Below, piece by piece: positions 33,825-43,696 of a DNA stretch of 64,000 nt. This DNA comes from Polyporus tsugae (Eukaryota > Basidiomycota > Agaricomycetes > Polyporales > Polyporaceae), in the NCBI GenBank assembly GCA_024305745.1, contig JAHRBS010000008.1, forward strand, positions 2,108,001 to 2,172,000, read 5' to 3'. Both the position numbers and the translations under genes were made by a program. Below the pieces are notes generated by a model. It did not search any database, was not told where the DNA came from, and saw only the letters and a program-made list of their open reading frames with translations. Numbering within the stretch: position 1 is the first letter of the stretch; every line of letters begins with the position of its first letter.

Positions 33825-34326
33825 TCACTGGCCGTCGGATAGGGATTCGAGCTTGAGCTCAAGCCGGTCCAGAAGCGGAGTCGATGGTGGCGCAGTCGCG
33901 GGCGGCTTGGTCGGGTCGCGGTGCTCGATCACATGATACAGTATGGTAATGAAATTACATACGGAAATGGCAAGGAACACCAGGTTGAGGAGGTAGGTGA
34001 GGGCGACGCCTGGTGGCTGTGAGTGGCAGTGTGGGGTGGTATGACGGGGGTCTTACCTATGATGAGCGCGGCAGCAGCTGACTGCTCGGTTATGTCCCCC
34101 AGCCCCATCCGGGGGTCTTTGCAAAGACGCGGTCGGGGTGGTCGCAGCTGTGGAGCATGTGGTTGACAACACGCTTGGCAATGTCGTTGAGGATGAAGGC
34201 AATGGCGGCGAGGGTAATTGCTTGCAGACCGAGGACTGCGAGGACAAAGAGAGCGAGGATCCAGAACATTGCTGCTGAGTCCGTTTCACTTGAGGCTGTT
34301 AGGATGCAGTAATCATGCTTACTCAT
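33825..34326 (-). pseudogene. Element C two-membrane-segment protein with an intron
   Basis: ATG 34326 (MSKHDYCILTASS). The first hydrophobic span is FWILALFVLAVLGLQAITLA. A one-base slip in a GGGGG run near 34099 moves the frame to GDITEQSAAAALII. A 47-base intron (34010-34056, GTAAGA...CAG) joins this to the second span, LTYLLNLVFLAISVCNFITI, and a Pro-rich, charged tail ends at TGA 33825. About 150 residues. The position between pol and the 3' LTR is where env lies in retroviruses, but there is no signal peptide, furin site or large ectodomain, so calling it Env would go too far. Confidence 0.5.
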
Positions 34327-34456
34327 CCTTCAGGAGTTGGTCCCTAAACTGCCATAAGACCCCTCAATGTACTGTAAATAGCATGCATGCCGTAGTGACA
34401 TGGGGCTACAGTTACACTAATCGACACTAATAAACTGGTATCTCTACTGAACCCAA

Positions 34457-34527
34457 GACCAGATAGCTCAGTGGTAGAGCATCTGGGTGCAAACCAGAAG
34501 GTCCTGGGTTTAATCTCTGGTCTGGTC
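34457..34527 (+). tRNA. tRNA-Cys(GCA)-like gene inside element C
   Basis: A cloverleaf can be drawn: acceptor GACCAGA/TCTGGTC (7 of 7), D arm GCTC/GAGC, anticodon arm TCTGG/CCAGA (5 of 5) with loop GTGCAAA giving anticodon GCA, and a 5-base variable loop. The T arm is weak (CTGGG/TCTGG with G-T pairs; loop TTTAATC). The A box (TAGCTCAGTGGTAGAG) is good and the B box is near-consensus. It has no intron. It lies on the strand opposite to the element, about 12 bases beyond the pol stop. G at position 32 and the T arm make it uncertain whether it is functional. Confidence 0.6.
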
Positions 34528-34539
34528 ACTTTTCCACTG

Positions 34540-37500
34540 CTAATAGAGGCGATGTGTCTTCTTATAGGTGTTGAAAATATCCTTTGCATTCTTGAGGTTT
34601 ACTTCGGATTCCCAGGAGTTTTCAAAGAATTCCCATCCCTTCCAGGATACTAGGTACTGCATTGTTTTCCATTTACGACTGGTCATTCAGTGATTAATGA
34701 TAGCTTCCACTTTGTGTTCTTCTTCTCCTTTGACCATATCAGGTGGTGGTCAAGGCAGGTCTGGCCCGTGTTCTTTGGTGGTGCGATATGGTGTCAATAA
34801 GGTGGCATGGAACACGGGGTGCATCTTCCATTTCTTCGGGAGGTTTAGTCTGAAGGTGACTGGACCTAATACCTCTGCAATAGTAAAGGGTCCTTCTCGT
34901 TTAGGGGCAAGCTTTCAATATGGATATGGTAGCTTGAGGTTCGTGGATTTGAGAAGCACCTTATCTCCTTTCTCGAAGTTCACGGATTTCCCTGAGGTGT
35001 GTTGGGCCATTGCGAGGGCTGCTTGAGCATGTGACGCAATGGTGTTTTCTTAGTTCTGCTAAAGCTCTGTGAGTTGTTCTTCTGTTGTCGGGTGCTTTAG
35101 CTTGGTTCAAACAGTTCCTATTGCTTCCGGTTGGTATCCATATAGAAGTTCAAATGGGGACTTGCCCATTGAGGAATGAGTCCATTGATTGTGCGCAAAT
35201 GCCCAGGCTGGTAGAAAGTTGGACCACTTGTTTGGGTTGTTCACACAGTAGATGCGGAGATCGAGGTCTACTTCCTGATTGACTCATTCTGTTTGTCCAT
35301 CCGTTTCTGGATGGTATGCTGTGCTAAGTGATGTTGTGATTCCTAATGCTTCGTGTAATTCTTGAAAGGCCTTTGCAGCAAACTGTGGGCCTCAGTCTGA
35401 GATGATCTTCTGAGATAGCCCATAATGGCTAAAGACATCCTTTCAGAGAAGTTTGGCTGCTTCCATAGCAGTCACTTGCTTTGTACACGGAGTTAGTACC
35501 ACCACTTTAGGGACGTCGTGGTCGACGACCACCTGTATGGCATCATACCCATCTTCCATGGGAGGTAAATCGGTGATGTAGTCCATGGTGATGACTTGAA
35601 ATGGGCGTGTATCGCCGCTGTGTGGGATTGGCATTAGCGGAGGCTTTGTCAGATTTGTCTGGACCTTGGTGGTCTGGCAAACTGCGCAGCCTCAGCAGTA
35701 CTGTGTGGTGAATTGACTCATGCCATCCCAGTAATACTCCTGTTTGATGAGGTCTTTGGTCTTCTGGATGCCCGGGTGTCCCATGTGCAGGGGTTCATGG
35801 TACATTCTGATGATATCTCGATGGAGATTATCATCGGGTGGCACATAGACCTTGTCCTTGTATAGCGATATGCCATTGTCTTTGGTCCAGTGATTGGATT
35901 TTCTGTATCTGGGTTGTTGTATGGTCTTGCCTTTGCTGGACGGAAGGGGGATCAGCTGCAGATCTCGTGCTTTGTTGCCTTGAATTCGTTCATGAAGTTC
36001 GATGTTGACGGCATTTACAAAGATGTCTTCTTTGAGCATGGTAACATTTTTGTTGTCATTTTCCCCCCCCTCATGGTCTGGTCTCCTGGACAGAGCGTCG
36101 GCCTAAACTAGGTTCTTTCCGGGGTGGTATTTTGTGACAAAATTGAAACTGTCGACAAAGATGTGCCATCGGACTTGTCGGCGGTCTAGTTTTTGCAATG
36201 TTTTGAAGTAAGTTAGGTTTTTATGATCGGTGAGGACTTCTACTGGATGCGGTGATCCCTGTAAGAAGTGTCTCCATGCTTTGAATGCGCAGACAATGGC
36301 GAGCATTTCTTGATTGTAGATCTGGTAGTTCCATTCAGCGGGTGAGAATGACTTGGATAGGTAAGCACAAGGGTGCCAGAGACCATCTGGGCCTTGCTGT
36401 CGAAGGACTGCCCCCGTTGCTACTCCGGAGGTGTCACATTCCACTTGGAATGGTTCTTGTGGGTTCAGAATGCGCAGTATAGGTTCCAAAGTGAATCGGG
36501 ACTTCAGTTCCTGGAAGGCCATTTCACATTCTGGTTCCCACTTGAATGGTTTATCTTTTTTGGTTAGGTCGGTCAGCGGTCATACTATGGTGGAGTAATT
36601 GCGGATGAATCGGCAGTAGAAATTTCCAAACTCTAGGAAGGCCTGGACCTGTTTGACTGTTTTGGGAGCTGGCCATTCTCGAATGGTGTTCAGCTTTATT
36701 AGGTCCATTGCGACTTCACCTTCGCGGATGATGGCACTGAGGAATTCGACTTCTGATACCTCAAATTGGCACTTTTCTGGTTTTAGGTGGAGGTTGTGTT
36801 CCTGTAGTTGTTTCAGTACCCGTCATGTGCGAATGCGGTGTTCTTCTAAGTTGTTTGAGAATATAAGGATATCGTCCATGTAGATGACAATCCATCCTTC
36901 CCGTGTGAGGTCATCGAAGATTTCGTTCATCATGCGTTGGAACGTTGCTGGGGTGTTACATAATCCAAAGAACATGACTGTTGGTTCATATAGTCCCAAT
37001 GGGGTCACAAACACTGCTTTGTGTTGGTCTTCTTTCTTGATTCAGATGTTGTTATAGCTGGCCCGAACATCGAACTTGGTGAAGATTGATGCTTGTCCTA
37101 GTTCATTGAAAAGGTCTTCAATAAGTGGTAGGGGATATGAGTCTTTGACCATGGCATCGTTCAGCATGCGATAATCTTGTACAGGTTAGAGGCTGCCATC
37201 TTTCTTGGATACAAAGAAGAATGGTGATGCAAACTGTGATTCCGATCGACAGATAAATCCTTTGGCTAGGTTTTCGTCAATGAATTCACGCAATTTGCCC
37301 TGTTCATGGAGAGTTAAGGGGTAAATCCTTCCCCATCATCTGTCCTTCAGGTCGAACTCCTTTTTGATTTTGATTTCATGGTCCCATGGTCATGCTGGTG
37401 GGAATCGTTCAGCTGCTTTGTTCTAGAAGACGGCTGTGAATTTGTGTGCATATTCGGGTACAAGTTCTTCGAGAGGGATGTCCTTTTTTCCCTGTGCTGC

Positions 37501-38125
37501 TGCTATTGCAATTTCTGTGGACTTGTTCACCTTGCAAATTGCCCACATTTCTCATAAGTGTTTGATGACCCGTGATGGGTTATGGGTCAGTGTTTTGTTC
37601 TCAATGTCGATGTCGGTGGACTCAATATAGGAGAGCACCCTTGCTTGTAGGGTTCCTGGTGCGGAGAGGCCCCATATTGTCCCAATAGGGGCGTCATGTG
37701 TCTCCTGATACTTGTGGATACGTTGTTGTTCCTTGATGACTTTTGTGTTGAACTTGACCTGTCCCGTTCACCAATTAATTGTAGGGTTGTATCGACAAAT
37801 CTATGACATGCCCAGGATGATGTCGTCTCGTCCTAGGTCGGCCACATACCATCGGGTAGGCAGTCGTCGTTTATTCAGTCAGAAGTTTCCTTCTACTCGG
37901 TGTGTAATCGTTCCATGTTTATTGATGCTGTCGTCCGCATTTCGGAAGGTGAGTGGTTGCAGTAGTCTGACTGTGGGTATGTTGTACTTTTCCACCAGTC
38001 GAGTGCTGATGATGACTGCGTCTGCTCTAGTGTCGATCTTTGACTCCAACAACTTGAGTTCCGACTTCAATGTAACCAGGTATAAGGAGGGCGTGTCTGC
38101 GCCTTTCTGTATTGGTTACTAGGTT
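34540..38125 (-). pseudogene. Element C Pol: protease to chromodomain (decayed)
   Basis: Minus strand. Protease near 38030 reads KIDTRADAVI (usual DTG is DTR). RT has FFFVSKKDGSL, FGLCNTPATFQRMM and an intact IYMDDILIFSN (about 36890). RNase H has ECDTSGVATGAVL, YNQEMLAIV and LTDHKNLTYF. Integrase has HMGHPGIQKT with C-x2-C, TMDYITDLPP and [12 protein letters not shown] chromodomain ends it (YLVSWKGWEFFENS, near 34620). About twenty TGA/TAG codons interrupt the frame. The catalytic RT Asp pair survives. Confidence 0.88.
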
Positions 38126-38178
38126 TACAATGAAGTCCGAATTCATGGGCAAGTCAGGTGTTGGTTCTGCCTGCCCAT

Positions 38179-40957
38179 CTAAAAATCTGTGTCGTAGGGG
38201 TCCACATCTGCCTGGATAGCGTCCACTTGGAACTTGTCGTCTTTCTCGCTTTTAGTGTCCGATTCCTTAGCACTCTCTTCCAAGGTCGACTCGATATCCT
38301 TGTCGAGGATTTTCCTGACCTTGCGCAGTATCTGTCGGCCGGGTTTCTTTCCCTTGGGCCTGTCAGGACAGTTCCTGGCCTGGTGTCCTGCCTTGTGACA
38401 TACAAAACATAAGTTCTGTTGCATATGCCTCGAGCGCTCCTCCACTGTCATCTTGTTTACATCAGCAGAAGCGCGCATATTGGATTTCTCGACGGACTCC
38501 AACTGATTTTGTTCTACTTTTGTTTGTGTGGTCAGGTGTTGGGTTCAGCGAATTCTAAAGCCTGCATCAATTTGTCGGTTGATGAGGTCAGCTTCGTAGA
38601 TATTGGTGGCTTGTCTGATCCAGTTGACAATGGTCTTTGGAGCTGGATATGAGGTAGAGATCTTTTGTCGTAACCACAAGGGTAGTGCGTTCCGGTAGTA
38701 TGCCAGCCTGGCCAGGAGGTTGGTGACTCAACTCTTTCTAATGAGTTTGTTATAACGTCCATTGAACTCATAGATGGTTGGGTGTTCCAAAAGTCTGAGT
38801 TTGTCCAGTGATAGGAGGGCGTTGTCTGCCTCGTGAAGTGGTGAAAACACCAGTCTGAATTCGGCTTCAAATGCGGACCATGTGGTGGCTCCTGGATGTC
38901 TTTGTATTTTGTCAATCTTGTTTTTGACCCAATATTGTACAGTATCCCCTCCGATGTAGGATAGCACAGTTGCAATCCGAGCGTGATCGGCATTGTATTT
39001 TCCTGGGTCTCCCAGAAAGAGAAGGAAGAGTTGGTTGAGAAATTTCTGGAACTTAGATCGATCCCCAGAAAAGACATCAGGGGGCTTAATTTTGACTTTG
39101 CCTTCTGCCACTTGAGGAATGGAGATTGCATTGAATGGCGGTCCCCCGAGTCCTCCTGGTCCTCCTCCCCCCGGCCCCCCAGGTCCTCCAGGTCCAGGAG
39201 GTCCTTGTCCTGGTCTTCCAGGTCCTGGGTCTTCTTCCCCTTCTGGTGATTCTCCCGATCCGTCTAGAGGTTCTCTATCCTCGGGATTGTCGTCGGGTTT
39301 CTCCTCCGGCTCTTTCCCTCTGCCTTGTGGTTTTGGTGTGTTTCCTGATGTTCTAACCCCCAATGATAGTTTGGTGAAAGTCGACCCATAGGCTGCGCTG
39401 GTGCTGTCTGCAGGGGTGACTTCGTCTCTTTGGGGGTGTAGGTCTTGTGTTTCAGAGGTGTTAAAGAGGAGGTGCTCAATGGTTTGTTTGTCGATCTCGC
39501 TGGGGTTCGGTGTAATGATTGCAATGATTTTGTTGATGGAATCCCAGTTGGGGTCATAGTTTCCAGAATGGTGTGTTCCTTTGAATGTGAATGCGTATCT
39601 GGCCACCCGTGTTTGGACATGGTCTGATCCTGTGTCCATTGGTGTTGGTTTTGCTTCTGGCGAGTGTTTCAAGGTTGGGTCTTTGTATGACACTGCTGAT
39701 GATTCAGATGACTGTTGTTCTTCTGGGACAGTTATTTTCTCTGTCACTTCTGGAGTGACTGGAGGTAGTGTCCTGGTTATGAGTTTTAGTGAAGGGATTC
39801 GGCTTGTTGGTGTGATCGGACTTCCTGTGGGAGTTCGTGGTGCCGGTTTGACTGCCTTGAATCTTTTATATGTGAACTCAAGTTTGATGGTCTGTTCTTG
39901 TTCTAGTGCTGGTTGCAAGAGTACATTTGTATACTCAATGCTATCTGCGATGTGTTGATATCTTTCTGGGCAGAGTTCACACGAGCACGGTGTCCACCCT
40001 CGAGTTCCTTTGTGTAGATCGCAGTTCTGTTTCTCGTGATATGCGTGTACCTTTCCTATGCACAATAGTTCCGTACTAGTCATGCACACCTTGATTGGTT
40101 CGTCTTTGGTGTAGGTTCAGGAGTCTTCTGGCGTTAAGGTACTGCTGAAGTGCGGTGAGGTCGTGTTGGAGCGTGGAGTCTGCTAGGTTGGTTGGGTCGA
40201 AGATGTAGTTCTGGAGATATCGAATTTGGTTTTCGATAAACTGTGTAAACAGATCTGGGAGTGTGACGTATGGTAGCGGGATTTGGAATGCCCAGGTGGT
40301 GAATATAGCCTCAATTGATCTTAGGTGATCAAGTGCATTCTGAACTAGGCTGGAATCGTATCCTGGGTTGTGGTTCTGGATGTCTCTGAGGTTGCTGCTT
40401 ACAATGGTGAATAGATCCCAGAGGTGTACTGGTGTTTGTTGTTTGAATCAAAAGAGACCTTGTGTAGAGGTGTTGCTGTTGGCTTCTGTGGATGGTTCTG
40501 TTGAATGGGTGTCTATTCTTTCGACTGGTAGTACTATTCCCAATTTGCAAACGACGTCTTCTTTGGCTTGTGATAGTCTGACTTCTTGCCAAAGGGGACT
40601 AGGTCTGAGTACTCGGGGTCACGTTGAGCTGGACAAGGGTGTTTCTAGCAAGGGGAATCTCTCTCCTTGCAATATTCCGCTACTTGGTTGTGGGTTCCTT
40701 GGTTGGAGCGGTGGTGTGTCTGTGAAGACTATCTGTGGTATTGTGCATCTGGGGTCCTTTGGTGGTGGCATCGGCGGCCTAACTGTTTCTTTTTCTGTTG
40801 TCCTGAACAGATGTGTGATGGTTGGATGGACTGCGTGAGTCGCTTCTGGCTGGCTAGTGAGACATGGAAAATCTGCAAAAATGTTGGTTGGAGGTCTTTC
40901 TCGGTTGTGAAAGAGCTTCCTGCTGACCCATTCGGTTTTCGATGGTGGGTTTGCCAT
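38179..40957 (-). pseudogene. Element C Gag, long
   Basis: Probable start at ATG 40957 (MANPPSKTEWVSRKLF) with frame damage between 40620 and 40090. From 40089 a long frame has a Cys motif (CSCELCPERY), acidic/Pro spacers, a Gly-Pro run near 39140-39240, the capsid core (VFSGDRSKFQKFLNQLFLLF, YNADHARIATVLSYI) and, after TGAs near 38728 and 38548, a zinc knuckle CFVCHKAGHQARNC (about 38410). It ends with an acidic tail at 38179. Gag and protease share a frame, unlike in element A. Confidence 0.8.
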
Positions 40958-41211
40958 GGTAGCTTATACGCCTAAACATCCTTCTGTTCTATCGTAAGTC
41001 AGTCCATTGACTTGTTGATCTTCTTGAACTCCTGTGTTCAAGGCTGTGCTGGTTACTACACAGTGACTTCCTCACTTGTCAAAGTCTGGAGGTTACTTTC
41101 CGGCGTAGGTCTAGACTTCACTACTAGCACCGGGCTATAGTGACAGTCTTGGGTTGTGTGGTGTGGGTTCTCTGCACCTGAAAAGGGGGAGCGTAAAAGT
41201 TTTCAGTCTAA

Positions 41212-41714
41212 TATTATGTCTTGACTATCAAACACTTAGTTCAGTAAGTCAGGACATTTAGACCAAGAACTAGTTGTCGACTAGAGGTTGGATACTAGAG
41301 CGAAGAGCTCTAGGAGACGTGAGATGTATAGGAAGATTGCCACCGGGGCGATCTTATAGAATACACAAGATACTGAAAACTGGGGGTCACTACTGAGGTG
41401 TCGCCCCTTATATACATGAGCAGAAGCTGTGGTCTGAGGGCTGCGTACTATGGACTGTGAGCTACGGACTGCGGGCTGTGGACTGCGGGCTGGAGACTGT
41501 GGACTGCGGACTGTGGACTGCGGGGTGTAACGGAGGAAATGGCATGGCCTGCCTGCGGGCAGAGGAAGTGGGACTGTATCAGAGTAGGCAGCATTGGTCG
41601 TTTGGGGGCAACCTCGGAAGGAATACACTGGTAAATGTGTTGCACCCTTCGACTGGGCACGGCGAGGGAGGCTTGGTGAGGAAGTAAGAGACCTGGGGCT
41701 CGGGGATCGTAACA
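41212..41714 (-). repeat. 5' LTR of element C
   Basis: 503 bp, matching 29977-30480 with about seven differences, one of which changes the terminal CA (TATTATG on +). The usual TGG-type primer site is not seen next to it: the internal sequence starts TTAGACTGAAAAC on the minus strand. Confidence 0.9.
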
Positions 41715-41719
41715 GAGCT

Positions 41720-41764
41720 CAACTTAGGCCATTGTGACCACTCTGAGGTGCACTGCAGCCAACA
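41720..41764 (+). repeat. Solo LTR F, second piece
   Basis: Continues 29762-29976 after element C and ends GCCAACA. It is followed by AATGT, the second half of the LTR F target duplication. Confidence 0.85.
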
Positions 41765-43044
41765 AATGTCCCATGGCTCCGTGTATAATATCAATCATTG
41801 TAAGGGTGCTAGCAGAGCTAGTAGTGGGGAAAAGTGTATCCCACTGGGAGTGAGCATTGTAGTCACCTCCGCACACATCCATTTGTGGTGGGAGGTGATC
41901 AATCTTGGATGAAACAAAGTCAATGGCAGTGTTGTCTTTGTCATTGTAAAGATTCATGATTCGGACAACAGTATCATTGCCAAGGTCTAGGACCAGTAGG
42001 ACAATGTCGTGAGTCTTGAACTAAGTGTGTAGGGTTGGGTGTGCATTGACAAGATGCTTGTTGACATAGCAGACAATATGTGCGTCTTTGCAGGGTTTGA
42101 GAAGGACCCAGTTCGGATGAAGCTGGGTACTGTATAGCTGATCGCCATCGACCCGGTCCCCGGGGGCGGCCACATGGGATCATGGGCAGGAGTGTGATGG
42201 ACATTGTTAAAGATGACCCATAGCACGCGGGAAGAATCTTTAGAACGTTCATTGAGAGGGGGAACAGCATCCTCAATAGCTACCTCAGTATCCGCAGTCG
42301 CCCAGTCAGGAGAACCAACGGGATCAGGAGAGAGAGAAGAAGATGCAATATTAACAGGTGTACTAGACATAAGACAACGTCTGGGTGAAAATGGCAGAGG
42401 GAGGAACAATGTGGCTTGTGCTAAGTCTGACAGAGTCTACTCGATTTGGTCCATCCGAACTCCAGGCTCCGCCTTCTGTGAAGAACATGGGTGAGTATTG
42501 GTTGGGGTGAGGGGTGTAGTAGGCAGTGTCGACTGCCTCAGCAAATCGGACTGTGCTTACTTGTTTGGGTTTTCTGTTGCGAACGTGCTTGCGCTTAGGT
42601 GTGGCATTCACAGCAACTTGTGCGAAGTCAACAAATGGAATGGGGAGCTCGGAGGCTGAAGGCGGTCCCCCCGCTAGCCCACGCACAAACGTCAGATGCA
42701 GAAGGTGGAGCTGGCTGGGCCTACACTGGGTCGTACCACTCGGGCATCACAGGTGCATATGCATGTGAGGGGCCTGCTGCGGGATTGGTGTAGCTAGGGG
42801 GAGGTGGAGGAGCCCTTGGGTACTAGATGGGGGCAGGGCTGTCTGGGTGTGCTTGGTAGTACTCTCTGACACCCCAATGAAGGGTCTTCGGAGCAGGAGG
42901 AGCAGAGTATGGGACCAGCTGTGCCCCGACCGGTCCAGGGCCCCCGGTGCGGTAGTGGCTACAAGACCAGAAGCCTGCACGGTCCCAAACACCTCCAGCA
43001 GCACCGGGAGGTGGTAGGACGCGGGAGGCAGATGGGGGGCACAG
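41765..43044 (-). pseudogene. LINE endonuclease, N-terminal part, and upstream region
   Basis: Minus strand 41957-41765 has MNLYNDKDNTAIDF and GGDYNAHSQWD, the D-x-N-x-H block of APE-type endonucleases. Upstream in another frame are LHPNWVLLKP-like words (about 42110). A Pro-rich ORF1-like region continues to 43044, where element A4 starts. The endonuclease continues at 29761. Frameshifts are present. Confidence 0.75.
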
Positions 43045-43665
43045 TGTTATGACTGGCCATCAAGTAAAGACTAGGGAGACTTACTAGACGAGCAAGGGTG
43101 TCGATGAGCACTTGTGCAGCGAGAGCGGAGCAAGGCTCAACGGTCAGGGCTGGAGACAAGATGTATTGAGTAAGTAGGTGTCTACGAGCAAAATACAGCA
43201 AGACTTACCTGAAGACAAGAGGTCGAAACTGAGGTCTCCAGGCAGTGAAGTACAGGTCCTTATATACGTATAGAGGATAATGAGAACCCGGGGACAATAT
43301 GTTACTATGGATACGGGTGAACAATGAAAATGGAACAATAGCGACGATGGACAATAAGGAGCTATTGTGCTAAGGAACAAAGGATGAGATACAATGCAAC
43401 GGAGAACAATAAGGAGGAATGACAAGACTAGGGATAGTGAGACTCGGAGGTGCCATGTGAGAGTCAGAGATGCCTAGTGAGAGTCACAGGCGCCCGGTGA
43501 ATGTGGCAAGTGCACTGCCACCCGTGGGATGTGCACACGTGGCCAGCCCTCATTCTGCGCTCTTGTTTCGTTCATGTCCTGTCTGTCTATGGTCTCTCTA
43601 AGTAGATTGTCCAGAAAAGGAAACTAAGGTGCTGATAGCAGGCGCCAAATGGAACATTCATGACA
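43045..43665 (-). repeat. 3' LTR of A4, with 186-bp insert (43414-43599)
   Basis: Minus strand TGTCATGAAT...GTCATAACA. The insert replaces about 11 bp of the standard LTR and matches 21289-21474 with few changes. Confidence 0.9.
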
Positions 43666-43680
43666 ATACCCCCTCCTAAG
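43666..43680 (-). other. Polypurine tract of A4
   Basis: Minus strand CTTAGGAGGGGGTAT next to the 3' LTR, matching the A1 tract. Confidence 0.8.
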
Positions 43681-43696
43681 GGTCGTGGCTCCATGA

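Larger units (their letters stand above)
29977..41714 (-). mobile_element. Ty3/gypsy chromovirus C, complete, with extra genes
   Basis: An 11.7-kb element with LTRs of 504 and 503 bp and a GAGCT target duplication (29972-29976, 41715-41719). On the minus strand: 5' LTR, gag, pol with chromodomain, then a 3.6-kb region with four extra ORFs and an antisense tRNA-Cys-like gene, polypurine tract and 3' LTR. The LTRs differ at about seven sites by eye. Pol carries about twenty nonsense codons, so this copy did not encode its own replication machinery recently. Confidence 0.92.

Noticed and set aside
33825..34326. Retroviral Env call for the membrane protein
   Set aside because: No signal peptide, cleavage site or large outer domain; two membrane spans alone are not enough.
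39119..39391. Collagen-like Gly-Pro plus-strand frame
   Set aside because: Shadow of the Gly/Pro-rich spacer in element C Gag on the other strand.
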